Of a stretch of 64,000 nt of DNA, positions 42,831 through 52,256 are shown piece after piece (within the stretch, counting starts at the first letter, position 1; each line of letters begins with the position of its first letter). This DNA is from Provencibacterium sp. Its GTDB lineage: Bacteria; Bacillota; Clostridia; Oscillospirales; Ruminococcaceae. Location of the stretch: positions 1 through 64,000 of the forward strand of contig JAAWDS010000004.1 of NCBI GenBank assembly GCA_022793895.1, given 5' to 3'. The notes below the pieces were generated by a model. That model did no database searches, had not been told where the DNA came from, and saw only the letters and a program-made list of their open reading frames with translations. The translations under genes were made by a program, and so were the position numbers.

Positions 42831-45224
42831 CTAATCGAGATTCCAAATGTTGCGCGCGTACTCGCGGATCGCGCGATCGGCGCAGAAGATGCCGCTTTGG
42901 GCGATGTTGTGTAGCGCCATCTCCTGCCAGCGGTAGCGGTCCCCGTACAAGCCCAGGATCTGCTGGCTGGCGTTCATATAGGAATCAAAGTCGGCGAGCA
43001 CCATATAGGGATCGGTGTAGACCAGGGATTGATAGATATCTTCAAAGGTGTTTCCCGCAATCCCGCTGCGCAGCATATCCAGCGCGGCATGCAGCACGGG
43101 ATTGGACTGATAAATCTGGTGCGGGCTGTAGCCCTTGCTGCGCAGGGCGGTCACTTCGGGGGTGGTCATGCCGAAGATAACGATATTTTCCTTTCCAACG
43201 GCGTCATAGATCTCGACGTTCGCGCCGTCCATCGTTCCGAGGGTGACGGCGCCGTTGAGCATGAACTTCATGTTGCTGGTGCCGCTGGCCTCGGTCCCAG
43301 CCAGGGAAATCTGCTCGGAGATCTCCGAAGCGGGCATGAGCAGCTCGGACAGGGTGACGCGATAATCCTCCAGATAGACGATTCGAATCTTATCCCGCAC
43401 CGCCGGGTCCTTATCGATCATATTGCCCAGCGAGCAGATGAGCTTAATAATCTGCTTCGCCAGGAAATAGCCGGGGGCCGCCTTGGCGCCGAAAATGAAG
43501 GTGCGGGGGGGAAGGTTATCGTTCGGATGATCCTTGAGGTATTGGTAGTAGGCGATGATGCGCAGCGCGTTTAGATGCTGGCGCTTATATTCGTGCAGGC
43601 GTTTTACCTGTACGTCGAACACCGAATCCGGGTTGAGAGAGGCCGAATTGTGCCGCACAAGATAATCGGAAAGGCGGCGCTTGTTCTGCTCTTTGATCTG
43701 GGCGAGGCGGTCGAGCACCGCCGTATCGCCGCTGTAGCGCAGCAGGCCGGAAAGGGAGGAGAGATCCTTCTGATAATCCTCCCCCAGCAGCTCGCAGAGA
43801 AGCCCCGAAAGGCCGGGGTTGGACTGGTGCAGCCACCGGCGCGAAGCGATGCCGTTGGTCACGCTGGTGAACTTTCCGGGGGTCAGGCGGTAGAAATCGG
43901 CGAAAACCTGCCCTTTGAGGATGTCGGAGTGCAGCTTGGAAACGCCGTTGACCTTGCTGCAAACGCAAACGGCGAGGTTGGCCATCCGGATGGAGTGGTT
44001 GCCTAAGATAGCCATCCGGCCGACGGTGGCCGGATCCAGGTGGTAGCGCTCATAGAGCTCCCGGCAATAGCGGGCGTTGATTTCGCAGACAATCTGATAG
44101 ATGCGCGGCAGCAGGTTCCGGAAGAGATCCTCGCTCCAGCATTCGAGCGCTTCGGGCATAACGGTGTGGTTGGTGTAGGTGAAGGTATTGGAAACGATAT
44201 GGTAGGCGTGCTCCCAGGAATACCCGCACTCATCCAGCAGCATCCGCATCAGTTCGGGGATAGCGAGGATCGGATGGGTGTCGTTGAGATGAATGGCGTT
44301 TTTCTCCGGGAAGTTTTCGAGCGTTCCATAGTTTTCCATGTGGCGGCGGATAATATCCGCTATCGAGGCGCAGGTCAGGAAATATTGCTGCTTGAGGCGC
44401 AGCAGCTTGCCCTCGCGGTGGTTATCGTTCGGGTAAAGGATTTTGCTGATCGCTTCGGCCATGGCGTTGTCGCCCACCGCGCCGGAATACTCGCCGCGGT
44501 TGAAGAGCTCCATGTTGAAGCCGGTGCTCTTTGCCTTCCAGAGCCGGAGCCGGCTGACCGCCTCGCTTTTATAGCCGCAGATGTTGATGTCATAGGGCAG
44601 GGCCATGACCGAGGTATAGCCCGTGTGTTCCAGGTGATGGTAGTTGTTGTCCCAAGACTCTGTCACCGTTCCGCCGAAGCGGACCTCGACGGCGTGCTCA
44701 GGCATCGGCGTCAGCCAGACCTCGCCGCCGGGGAGCCAGTAGTCGGGCAGCTCGTTCTGCCAGCCGTCCACCAGCTGCTGCTTGAAAATGCCGAATTCAT
44801 AGAGGATGCAGTAGCCCATGGCCGGGTAGCCGGTGGTGGCGAGCGCATCCATAAAGCAGGCGGCCAGCCTTCCGAGCCCGCCGTTGCCGAGTCCGGCGTC
44901 CGGCTCATATTCATAGAGGTTTTCGAGCTTTACATTCATCTGCTCCAGCGCCTGCTGGAAGGGCTCCTCCATGCCGAGATTGGCAATCGAGGATTTTAAG
45001 CCGCGGCCAAGCAAAAACTCCATGCACAGGTAATAAACCTGCTTGCGGCCCTGGCTGCGGGCGTTGGATATGAAATGCCTGCGCTTCTTTTCCAAAATCT
45101 CCTTTACCGTCATCACCATCGCCTTATAAAACTGGAGATCGGAGGCGGTCTCTTCGGTGACGCTCATCGATTCGTTTAAATAACGCGAGATAAGCTGGCG
45201 GATTTCAAGAGCTGTGTATTCCAT
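42831..45224 (-). CDS. glgP: Glycogen/alpha-glucan phosphorylase
   Basis: PLP-dependent phosphorylase of 797 residues releasing glucose-1-phosphate from alpha-1,4-glucans. The PLP lysine motif E-A-S-G-T-S-N-M-K-F-M-L-N-G is present, as are L-G-N-G-G-L-G-R-L-A-A-C-F-M-D, H-L-N-D-T-H-P and T-V-M-P-E-A-L-E. It is full length. GAAGGAATG lies upstream of the ATG. Glycogen synthesis genes are not in the window. A promoter is proposed at 45317-45345. Confidence 0.97.
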   Translation of the reverse strand: MEYTALEIRQLISRYLNESMSVTEETASDLQFYKAMVMTVKEILEKKRRHFISNARSQGRKQVYYLCMEFLLGRGLKSSIANLGMEEPFQQALEQMNVKLENLYEYEPDAGLGNGGLGRLAACFMDALATTGYPAMGYCILYEFGIFKQQLVDGWQNELPDYWLPGGEVWLTPMPEHAVEVRFGGTVTESWDNNYHHLEHTGYTSVMALPYDINICGYKSEAVSRLRLWKAKSTGFNMELFNRGEYSGAVGDNAMAEAISKILYPNDNHREGKLLRLKQQYFLTCASIADIIRRHMENYGTLENFPEKNAIHLNDTHPILAIPELMRMLLDECGYSWEHAYHIVSNTFTYTNHTVMPEALECWSEDLFRNLLPRIYQIVCEINARYCRELYERYHLDPATVGRMAILGNHSIRMANLAVCVCSKVNGVSKLHSDILKGQVFADFYRLTPGKFTSVTNGIASRRWLHQSNPGLSGLLCELLGEDYQKDLSSLSGLLRYSGDTAVLDRLAQIKEQNKRRLSDYLVRHNSASLNPDSVFDVQVKRLHEYKRQHLNALRIIAYYQYLKDHPNDNLPPRTFIFGAKAAPGYFLAKQIIKLICSLGNMIDKDPAVRDKIRIVYLEDYRVTLSELLMPASEISEQISLAGTEASGTSNMKFMLNGAVTLGTMDGANVEIYDAVGKENIVIFGMTTPEVTALRSKGYSPHQIYQSNPVLHAALDMLRSGIAGNTFEDIYQSLVYTDPYMVLADFDSYMNASQQILGLYGDRYRWQEMALHNIAQSGIFCADRAIREYARNIWNLD

Positions 45225-45316
45225 GTGAACGCATTCCTTCTTTCTGACAAAGCGGATGCAGAGCCGCTTTTTGCTTATGAATAGACGCCGGGCTTCCGGC
45301 GAATAAGGCTGCGTTT

Positions 45317-45345
45317 ATTTTACCGCATAACTAAGGAATCTGCAA
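45317..45345 (-). promoter_or_regulatory. Probable promoter of glgP
   Basis: Minus strand: TTGCAG (45345-45340), 17-base spacer, TAAAAT (45322-45317), about 90 bases upstream of glgP. The leader contains a CGCCGG/CCGGCG hairpin (about 45286-45301). The -35 is a moderate match. Confidence 0.45.
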
Positions 45346-45514
45346 GCGGGTTTCCGGATTCTTGTTCAGTTTGGAGAAAATTACAGCTTTCTCCGGGCAT
45401 TTTGCAAGGGTCCGCCAGGGCGGGACAAGAGAGGTTTCCTTCACCGGAAGGGGAAAAAGGGCCGGGAATAGGGAAAAGAATCGCCGGTCTTTGGAAAAAA
45501 TTCAGAAAATGGGC
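45346..45514. other. Intergenic gap between divergent glgP and zapA
   Basis: Purine-rich, lower-GC sequence. A short frame across it (45362-45553) has no ribosome-binding site and is not supported. No RNA gene or operator recognised. Confidence 0.4.
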
Positions 45515-45543
45515 TTTTTAACCGGACGGAAATCGTTTATAAT
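45515..45543 (+). promoter_or_regulatory. Probable promoter of the zapA operon
   Basis: Perfect TATAAT (45538-45543) with a weak -35 (TTTTTA, 45515-45520) 17 bases upstream. It lies about 80 bases before the zapA ATG. Confidence 0.5.
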
Positions 45544-45624
45544 CAGAATATAGGGCTGGTTCCCGCCAGCCGGCGCTTTCTGTGAATGAAAATTTCGGCG
45601 CCTTTTTTGGAGGTTAGGCCCAAA

Positions 45625-46017
45625 ATGGAGATCATTAATAAGATCAGGTTGAAAATAGGCGGCATGCCCTATACCATCTCAACGACGGAACCGGAAGAAT
45701 ATGTGTACGAGCTGGCGGCGGAGATTGATAAGGCGGTGGAGGCGGTGCTCGATCGGAACCCCTCGCTTTCGCTCAATGATGCGCTGGTGCTCTGTATCAT
45801 GGATTATGCGGACAGCCGCCGGAAAAGCGAGCAGAATGCCGATCACATCCGCGAGCAGCTGACCGGCTATCTGGAGGATGCGGCGCGCGCCCGCATAGAA
45901 GCGGACGAGCTGCGCAGCGAGGCGGCGCGCCTGCGCCGGGAGCTGGGGATGGCGCGCGGCCAAAACCGGCAGAAGGACCGGGAGGCCGCGGCGGAAGGGG
46001 AGAAGGAAAAGCGTTGA
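45625..46017 (+). CDS. zapA: Cell division protein ZapA
   Basis: 130-residue FtsZ-ring stabiliser. The N-terminal beta domain (N-K-I-R-L-K-I-G-G-M-P-Y-T-I-S-T, then Y-V-Y-E-L-A-A-E-I-D-K) is followed by a long helical coiled coil rich in Arg, Glu and Ala, and a charged tail. GGAGG lies 11 bases before the ATG at 45625. The stop overlaps the TTG of the U32 gene, so the two are coupled, an arrangement seen in other Clostridia. Confidence 0.9.
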   Translation: MEIINKIRLKIGGMPYTISTTEPEEYVYELAAEIDKAVEAVLDRNPSLSLNDALVLCIMDYADSRRKSEQNADHIREQLTGYLEDAARARIEADELRSEAARLRRELGMARGQNRQKDREAAAEGEKEKR

Positions 46018-48089
46018 TCGAGATATTAGCGCCCGCAGGCAGCCGGGAAAGCCTCTGCGCCGCGCTTTATTGCGGCGCAGACGCCGTTTACCTGGGGCTG
46101 GATGGGCTGAACGCGCGCCGGGGCGCGGACAATTTTGATGCGGCCGGGCTGCTGGAAGCGGCCCGGCTGTGCAACGAGCGGGGGGTTAAAATCCACCTGA
46201 CGCTCAATACCATGCTGTTTGATTCGGAATACCGGGAGGCGGAGCGGATCCTGCGGGCGGCCTGCGAGGCGGGCGTGGAGGCGCTGATCATCGAGGATCT
46301 GGGGGCTTACCGTCTGGCGCGCGCCTGCGCCCCTTCCATCAAGCTGCACGCCTCTACCCAGATGAGCGTTCACAGCTTGGAGGGCGTGTTGCAGCTTCAT
46401 GAAATGGGCTTTTCCCGCGCGGTGCTGGCCCGCGAGCTCTCGCTGGAGGAAATCCAAAGGATTTGCGCCCGATCGCCGGTGGAAATTGAGGTGTTCGGGC
46501 ATGGCGCGCTGTGCATGTCGGTCTCCGGACAGTGCCTGATGAGCGCAATGATCGGCGGGCGCAGCGGGAACCGGGGGATGTGTGCGCAGCCCTGCCGCCT
46601 GCCCTATTCGGCCTGCGGGGCGAAGGAGCCGGCGCACGCTCTTTCGCTCAAGGATCTCTCGCTGCTCACCCCCCGGCATATACAGGCGCTGGCCGCTGCC
46701 GGCGTCCATTCCGTTAAGCTGGAGGGGCGGATGAAGGGGCCGGACTATGTGGCGGCCGCCGTTCGCGCGGCCTGCATGGCGCGCGAGGGCAAGGAGCCGG
46801 ACATGCGCCTATTGCGCGGGGCCTTCTCGCGCAGCGGCTTTACCGACGGCTACTTTACCGGCCGCCGCCGGGAGATGTTCGGCGTCCGCTCGAAGGAGGA
46901 TGCGGCGGCCTCCGCCGAAACGGCGGGGGAGCTGCGCCGCCTGTGGAAAGAGGAGACGGGCAGGGTCCCAGTCTCCATCCGGCTGCGGCTGCAAAAGGGG
47001 GAGCCCTCCTTTCTGGAGCTGCGCGATGCGGATGGACATGCCGCCGTGGCGAAGGGTCCGGAGCCGGAGGCGGCGCTGCGCCGCCCCTTGGATGAGGAGA
47101 CGGCGGCCCGCTCGCTTCTGAAGCTGGGCGGCACCCCTTACCGGGCGCAGTCGCTTGCCTGCGAAATCGGCGAGGGGTTGACCCTGCCGGTGTCGGCCTT
47201 GAATGCGCTGCGCCGCGAGGCGGCCGCCTCGCTTTCCGAGCAGCGCGGCGCGCTGAAGCCCTGGCCGTTTCAGGAGGAAGGGCTGAGGCGGGAGAAGCGT
47301 CCCCGCCGGACAGCCGGGGAACCGGAGCTGCGGGCTTTGCTGAGCACGGCCGACGGCTGTACGCCGCAGCTTTTGGAGAGGTGCGCGCTTGCCGCCCTCT
47401 ACCCGGCGCAGATGGAGCGGCTGCTGCGGGAGGATTGGGTTAAGGACTACCTCCCCCGTTTAGCGGTGCGCGCCGGCGCGGTTTCGTTTGAGGAAGAGGA
47501 GAAATTTGCCGCGTCGCTGCGCCGGCTCTATGAGGCGGGGGTGCGCGCGCTGCTGTGCGGCGGGCTGGCGGCTATCCATATCGGGAAGAGGCTGGGCTTC
47601 CGGCTGTTGGGGGATTATACGCTGAACGTTGCCGGTACCGCCGCGCTGGAGGAATATGCCGCGCTGGGCCTCGCCGACTGCACCCTTTCGGCCGAGCTGC
47701 ATGCGGCGAAGCTGCCGGAGCTGGGCGGCGCGCTGCCGCGCGGCTTGGTGGGTTATGGGCGGCTGCCGCTCATGACCATGCGGGCCTGCCCGGTGAAAAA
47801 CGCGGTGGGCTGCGCCCGCTGCCGGAAGCAGGGGGGCGTGCTGACCGACCGGCGGCGCGCGCGTTATCCCGTATCCTGCGGGAGCGGCGTCAGCCAGCTT
47901 TATAACTGCGACCGGCTTTGGCTGGCGGACCGGCTGGACGCCTTCCGTGGGCTGGATTTCTGGTGGCTCTCCTTTTTGGAGGAAACACCGGAGGAAGTTC
48001 TCCGAGTCGTGAAGAGCTATGAGAACCGGGAAGCGCCGCCGGAAGGCTCCCGCTTCACGCGCGGGCTCTATTTCAGGAAGGTGCTTTAA
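46014..48089 (+). CDS. U32 family peptidase-like protein (TrhP type)
   Basis: 691 residues. The N-terminal U32 barrel has the family motifs L-A-P-A-G, Y-C-G-A-D-A-V-Y-L-G, H-A-S-T-Q-M-S and the cluster-binding segment C-M-S-V-S-G-Q-C ... R-G-M-C-A-Q-P-C-R. A C-terminal DUF3656-like region with more cysteines (C-P-V-K-N ... C-A-R-C) makes it a long-form member. Although named peptidases, relatives such as TrhP/RlhA act in prephenate-dependent hydroxylation of RNA uridine or cytidine. The TTG start overlaps the zapA stop (TTGA). Confidence 0.9.
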   Translation: MIEILAPAGSRESLCAALYCGADAVYLGLDGLNARRGADNFDAAGLLEAARLCNERGVKIHLTLNTMLFDSEYREAERILRAACEAGVEALIIEDLGAYRLARACAPSIKLHASTQMSVHSLEGVLQLHEMGFSRAVLARELSLEEIQRICARSPVEIEVFGHGALCMSVSGQCLMSAMIGGRSGNRGMCAQPCRLPYSACGAKEPAHALSLKDLSLLTPRHIQALAAAGVHSVKLEGRMKGPDYVAAAVRAACMAREGKEPDMRLLRGAFSRSGFTDGYFTGRRREMFGVRSKEDAAASAETAGELRRLWKEETGRVPVSIRLRLQKGEPSFLELRDADGHAAVAKGPEPEAALRRPLDEETAARSLLKLGGTPYRAQSLACEIGEGLTLPVSALNALRREAAASLSEQRGALKPWPFQEEGLRREKRPRRTAGEPELRALLSTADGCTPQLLERCALAALYPAQMERLLREDWVKDYLPRLAVRAGAVSFEEEEKFAASLRRLYEAGVRALLCGGLAAIHIGKRLGFRLLGDYTLNVAGTAALEEYAALGLADCTLSAELHAAKLPELGGALPRGLVGYGRLPLMTMRACPVKNAVGCARCRKQGGVLTDRRRARYPVSCGSGVSQLYNCDRLWLADRLDAFRGLDFWWLSFLEETPEEVLRVVKSYENREAPPEGSRFTRGLYFRKVL

Positions 48090-48205
48090 AAGACGCCCGC
48101 AAAATCCTTCTCCGGTTTGCAGAAGCGGGATAAAGGCGGGACCGGTTTCTTCATGAAAGAAAAATAGAAGGCTGGTTTGTGAAAAAGAAAGGCTGCGTAT
48201 AGAAG

Positions 48206-48652
48206 ATGAATTTAGAAAAGCTCCTGATTCAAAGGTTAACGCCCACCGCTCTGCCGCCTGTCCGGGCGACTGAGGGAAGCGCGGGCTACGACCTGTTTGC
48301 CGATATTGCAGAACCGGTGACGATCGAGCCGGGGGAGACGGTCCTGCTGGGGACCGGGATCGCCATGGCGCTGCCGGGGCCGGAGCTGGTCGGGCTGGTT
48401 TTCGCCCGTAGCGGCTTGGGCGTGAAGCATGGGATTGTGCCGGCGAACGCCGTCGGCGTTGTGGACTCGGACTATCGGGGGGAACTGCGGGTGGGGCTCC
48501 ATAACCACTCGCAGGAGCGCTACACGGTGCAGCCCCAGGATCGGATTGCCCAGCTGCTCATCCTCCCGGTTGTAACGCCGCGCTTGGAGGAGACCGAAAC
48601 GCTGCCGGATACCACGCGCGCCAGCGGGGGCTGGGGCAGCACGGGCCGTTAA
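48206..48652 (+). CDS. dut: dUTP diphosphatase
   Basis: Trimeric dUTPase of 148 residues converting dUTP to dUMP. All five motifs are present: G-S-A-G-Y-D-L, F-A-R-S-G-L-G, G-V-V-D-S-D-Y-R-G-E, R-I-A-Q-L and R-A-S-G-G-W-G-S-T-G. It precedes maf by 14 bases, so the two nucleotide-sanitising genes form a pair. The 116-base gap before it contains a possible remnant of the repeat family (about 48093-48165). Confidence 0.96.
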   Translation: MNLEKLLIQRLTPTALPPVRATEGSAGYDLFADIAEPVTIEPGETVLLGTGIAMALPGPELVGLVFARSGLGVKHGIVPANAVGVVDSDYRGELRVGLHNHSQERYTVQPQDRIAQLLILPVVTPRLEETETLPDTTRASGGWGSTGR

Positions 48653-48666
48653 AGGAGGGCGCGGCC

Positions 48667-49248
48667 ATGGAGATTCTGTTGGCCTCCGCTTCGCCCAGAA
48701 GGGCGGAATTGATGAAATTAGCGGGCATCCCTTTTACCGCCGTGCCTACCGGCGCAGATGAGACGCTCCCAGAGGGGATTCTGCCTGCGGCCGCGGTGGA
48801 AACGCTCGCCCTGCGTAAGGCGCAGGCGGCCGCGCAGAGGCATCCGCAGGCGCTGGTGGTGGGAGCGGATACGGTGGTCTCGGCGGAGGGCCGGATTTTG
48901 GGGAAGCCGGAGGGACGCGCGGACGCCGCCCGGATGCTGCGCCTGCTCTCCGGACGCACCCACCAGGTTTACACCGGCGTTGCGCTCCTTTCTCCTGCCG
49001 GGCAGGAGGTTTTTCATCAGCGCACCGACGTCGCCTTCTATCCGCTGGAGGAGGAAACGATCGCCTGGTACCTGGATACGGGGGAGCCGTTTGATAAGGC
49101 GGGCGCCTACGGTATTCAGCAGCGGGGGGCGCTGCTGGTGGAAAGGATTTCAGGGGACTATTTTAATGTGGTTGGCTTTCCTATCGCGCTTGTGGCGCGA
49201 AAGCTAAGGGCTTTGGAGGGAAAATCCGCGTTTTTCGAGCGGAAATAG
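48667..49248 (+). CDS. maf: Maf family nucleoside triphosphate pyrophosphatase
   Basis: 193-residue Maf protein, hydrolysing dTTP/UTP or modified nucleotides. Motifs L-A-S-A-S-P-R-R-A-E-L, G-A-D-T-V-V, G-K-P and S-G-R-T-H-Q-V-Y-T-G-V are intact, followed by D-K-A-G-A-Y-G-I-Q. GGAGGGCGCG lies before the ATG. In many Firmicutes maf precedes mreB, as here. Confidence 0.95.
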   Translation: MEILLASASPRRAELMKLAGIPFTAVPTGADETLPEGILPAAAVETLALRKAQAAAQRHPQALVVGADTVVSAEGRILGKPEGRADAARMLRLLSGRTHQVYTGVALLSPAGQEVFHQRTDVAFYPLEEETIAWYLDTGEPFDKAGAYGIQQRGALLVERISGDYFNVVGFPIALVARKLRALEGKSAFFERK

Positions 49249-49291
49249 CATTTATTCACAGGAAATTCATCAATTATTTTGACTAGAAATA

Positions 49292-49320
49292 TTGTAGAAT
49301 TTTCTACAACCGGTTATAAT
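49292..49320 (+). promoter_or_regulatory. Probable promoter of the mreB operon
   Basis: Perfect TATAAT (49315-49320) with TTGTAG (49292-49297) 17 bases upstream. The near-palindrome TTGTAGAATTTTCTACAA (49292-49309) covers the -35 and spacer and could be an operator. Confidence 0.6.
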
Positions 49321-49613
49321 AATCAAAGGTATCCATAGATGAGCGCTGCACGGCGGCGGCCCTTCCGGCCCCGCGTGCCTTTGACGGCTTATTTTTTACA
49401 CTGGGGATCCGGTTTCCTCGCGGGAGGAAACCGCCTGCGTCTTTTTACCGGCCGATCCCGCCTTTCGCCGCCGGGGCGGCGGCGAGGGCGGCCGGCCAAA
49501 AGCATTCGCTTTCAGCGGTGGATTTTAACGACTGGTTTTTATGGGATATTTTCCGGCGAGGGGCGAAGCCCCGGCCGTTTACATTTGGGGAAAGGCGAGA
49601 GGAGTAGGCAGCC
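49321..49613 (+). other. Long 5' leader of mreB
   Basis: About 290 bases between the promoter and mreB without a supported gene. It holds hairpins such as GGTTTCCTC/GAGGAAACC (about 49410-49430) and GGGGCGAAGCCCC (about 49560-49572). No known riboswitch class is recognised. Confidence 0.4.
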
Positions 49614-50645
49614 ATGTTTTCACTGTTTTCATTGAATAAGGATATCGGCGTTGATCTGGGCACGGCGAACACGCTGATTTTTATGAAGGGGAAGGGCATC
49701 ATCATGCGGGAGCCTTCGGTCGTTGCGGTGGATTCGCGGACCGACGTGGTGAAGTATGTCGGGAAGGACGCGAAGGAGGTCGTCGGCCGCACGCCCGGCT
49801 CTATCACGGTGGTGCGCCCCTTGAAGGACGGGGTCATCGCCGATTTCGACGTGACGGCGAGTATGCTGCAAATTTTCATCAAAAAAGCGTTTAACAACTC
49901 GATGTTCGCCCATCCGCGGGTGGTGATCTGCATTCCGTCGGGGGTGACGGCGGTGGAGCGCCGCGCGGTGAAGGAGGCGACCATCAAGGCCGGGGCCAAG
50001 CAGGTTTCGATCATTGAGGAGCCGATGGCGGCCGCCATCGGCGCGGGGCTTCCCGTTGCGGAGGCCTCCGGCAGCATGGTGGTGGATATCGGCGGCGGCA
50101 CCAGCGAGGTGGCGGTCATCTCGCTGGGCGGCATTGTGGCGGCGCGCAGCGTCCGCGTGGGCGGGGATGAGTTCGACAGCTCGATCATCGACTTTGTCAA
50201 AAAGAAGTATAACCTGCTCATCGGCGAGCGCACCAGCGAGGATATCAAGATTGGAATCGGATCCGCCTTCCCGCTGGAGGAGGAGCGGCAGATGGATATC
50301 AAGGGCCGCAACCTGGTGGACGGGCTGCCCAAAAACATCACGCTGACCTCCACCGAGGTCCGCGAGGCGCTGGCCGACCCGCTCTCCTCGGTGATCGACG
50401 CCATTAAGACCACGCTGGAACGCACGCCGCCTGAGCTTTCGGCGGATATTATCGACCATGGCATCTATCTGACCGGCGGCGGGGCGCTGTTGCGCGGCCT
50501 GGATCGCCTGATCACCCAAGAGACCGGCATGCCGGTCTATATTGCGGAGAACCCGCTGGACTGCGTGGCGGCGGGCAGCGGGAAGGTGCTGGACAACCTG
50601 GATAAGCTGGGAGACGTGCTCTCCCGTGACGACGACCGCCGCTAG
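49614..50645 (+). CDS. mreB: Rod shape-determining protein MreB
   Basis: Bacterial actin homologue of 343 residues guiding lateral wall synthesis. Phosphate motifs [11 protein letters not shown] and [10 protein letters not shown], the [11 protein letters not shown] segment and the adenosine motif L-T-G-G-G-A-L-L are all visible. GAGAGGAGTAGG lies before the ATG. It heads mreB-mreC-mreD-PBP2. Confidence 0.98.
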   Translation: MFSLFSLNKDIGVDLGTANTLIFMKGKGIIMREPSVVAVDSRTDVVKYVGKDAKEVVGRTPGSITVVRPLKDGVIADFDVTASMLQIFIKKAFNNSMFAHPRVVICIPSGVTAVERRAVKEATIKAGAKQVSIIEEPMAAAIGAGLPVAEASGSMVVDIGGGTSEVAVISLGGIVAARSVRVGGDEFDSSIIDFVKKKYNLLIGERTSEDIKIGIGSAFPLEEERQMDIKGRNLVDGLPKNITLTSTEVREALADPLSSVIDAIKTTLERTPPELSADIIDHGIYLTGGGALLRGLDRLITQETGMPVYIAENPLDCVAAGSGKVLDNLDKLGDVLSRDDDRR

Positions 50646-50660
50646 CGGGTGGGGGCGGCC

Positions 50661-51629
50661 TTGGGCGATTTTTTTAGAAGCACGAAGTTTAAGATTCTGG
50701 CAACGCTCTTAGCGTTCATCGTTCTCTGCATGTTTGTCACCGCCTACCTGGGGGGGCGCTCTTCCCCGATCTCCCAGGCGCTGGGCGTGGTGGCCGCGCC
50801 TTTCCAGAGGCTGTCCTCGTCGATTTCGGGGGCGGCCAGCGGTTTTTTTGAGCGCTACCTCAGCGCGCAAAAGCTCTATGAGGAGAATCTTGCGCTCAAA
50901 GAGGAGATCCGCCAGTTGCGCAGCCAACAGGTGGACTATGAGGAATATAAGCGGGAAAACGAGCATTACCGGCAGGTGCTGGGCCTCAAGGAGCAGAACC
51001 CCGGCTTTGAATTTGAACCGGCCGAGGTCATCGGGCAGGATCCGAACGACCGCTTCGGCGGTTTTACGGTGGATAAAGGGACGCTGAACGGCATTGCAGC
51101 CCATGACCCGGTCATTACCCCGGACGGTCTGGTAGGCTGGGTGTCCGAGGTGGGGATGACCTACGCGAAGGTGACGACGATTCTGGACGTCTCTATCGAC
51201 GTGGGCGCGGTGGACGCCCGCACCAGGGATGCCGGGGTGGTGACGGGAGATATTGCCCTAGCCGGCGAAGGACGCTGCAAGCTGGGGTATCTTCCGCGCG
51301 AAAGCGCGGTAACGGCCGGCGATATTGTGAAAACCTCCGGGCTGGCGAGCGTTTTTGGCGTGGCCTTCCCGAAGGGGCTGATTGTGGGAACCGTTACCGA
51401 GGTGCGGGCGGAACCGAACGGGATCGTTCTCTATGCGGTGGTGGAGCCTGCGGCGGAGATCCGCAATGTGCGGGATGTGTTCATCCTCACCTCCTTCCCC
51501 GGCCAAAGCAGCGCGGGCGTCGAGCTGAATGGGACGGTTCCTGAACAGGGGGAACCGGCGGCTGCCCAAGCGCAGGACGCCCTTTCATCTTCGGAGAGCG
51601 GGGAGGAGGCGGCTTCGGGTGGTCAATAA
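50661..51629 (+). CDS. mreC: Rod shape-determining protein MreC
   Basis: Bitopic elongasome scaffold that activates PBP2. About 322 residues. One membrane helix (about 10-30), a coiled coil (about 60-105) and the beta-rich MreC core with V-I-G-Q-D-P-N, A-V-D-A-R-T and G-D-I-V-K-T-S-G-L are seen, with an acidic Ser/Ala-rich tail. I prefer the TTG at 50661 because it gives the usual G-D-F-F-R-S-T-K-F start and has GGTGGGGGCGG before it. A GTG at 50649 is the alternative. Confidence 0.94.
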   Translation: MGDFFRSTKFKILATLLAFIVLCMFVTAYLGGRSSPISQALGVVAAPFQRLSSSISGAASGFFERYLSAQKLYEENLALKEEIRQLRSQQVDYEEYKRENEHYRQVLGLKEQNPGFEFEPAEVIGQDPNDRFGGFTVDKGTLNGIAAHDPVITPDGLVGWVSEVGMTYAKVTTILDVSIDVGAVDARTRDAGVVTGDIALAGEGRCKLGYLPRESAVTAGDIVKTSGLASVFGVAFPKGLIVGTVTEVRAEPNGIVLYAVVEPAAEIRNVRDVFILTSFPGQSSAGVELNGTVPEQGEPAAAQAQDALSSSESGEEAASGGQ

Positions 51630-52143
51630 CCGCAGGAAGATCGGAACGCAGAAGTATCTCGCCTATCTCCTCCTCTTTCTCCTGCTCTATGTTTTGCAGT
51701 CCACACCGGGGATGCTGGGCGTTTTGGGAGTGCGGCCGGTTCTGCTCATCCCCGCGGCGGTAACGCTGGCTATGTATGAGGGCGAGTTTACCGGCGGGCT
51801 GTTTGGCGCTCTGGCCGGTATGCTCTGCGACCTGGGCGCTTTTTCCTTTTATGGGCTCTATTCCATCCTGCTCCTGTGCTGCACGGTGGCGGGAGGGCTG
51901 CTGGTCATCCATCTGATGCGGCGGACGCTGCGGGTGGCGATGCTGCTGACGCTGGGCACGGCGGCGCTCTGCGGCCTGCTGCGCTTCTATTTTGATTACG
52001 GGCTGTGGGGCTATGCGGGCATTTCCCGGCTGTTTTGGGAACAGTCGGTTCCGACGGCGATTTATACGACGGTGGTAACGCCGCTTTTTTTCTATCTGTT
52101 CCAACGCTCTACCCGCTATTTCGCCGAAAAGATCAGCACCTGA
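51619..52143 (+). CDS. mreD: Rod shape-determining protein MreD
   Basis: Small integral membrane protein of about 174 residues with five or six hydrophobic helices, partner of MreC. The GTG at 51619 is chosen because GAGGAGG lies nine bases upstream and it overlaps the mreC end by 11 bases. A longer frame upstream is antisense-like basic sequence without a start signal. Confidence 0.88.
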   Translation: MVNNRRKIGTQKYLAYLLLFLLLYVLQSTPGMLGVLGVRPVLLIPAAVTLAMYEGEFTGGLFGALAGMLCDLGAFSFYGLYSILLLCCTVAGGLLVIHLMRRTLRVAMLLTLGTAALCGLLRFYFDYGLWGYAGISRLFWEQSVPTAIYTTVVTPLFFYLFQRSTRYFAEKIST

Positions 52144-52256
52144 GATTTTCGGGCGGATAGGCTAAGAGGAGGGGATGCAGGCGGGCGAGGGATCGGCCTG
52201 CCGTTTGCATGCGGTAAAAAACCGGCGGCGTTTCCGGCTTCGGGCCGGAGAAGGTT

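Noticed and set aside
48093-48165. Further copy of the dispersed repeat before dut
   Set aside because: Only short similarity (GCCCGCAAAAT, CCGGTTTGCAGAAG) is seen, with no palindrome, so it is mentioned only as a possible remnant.
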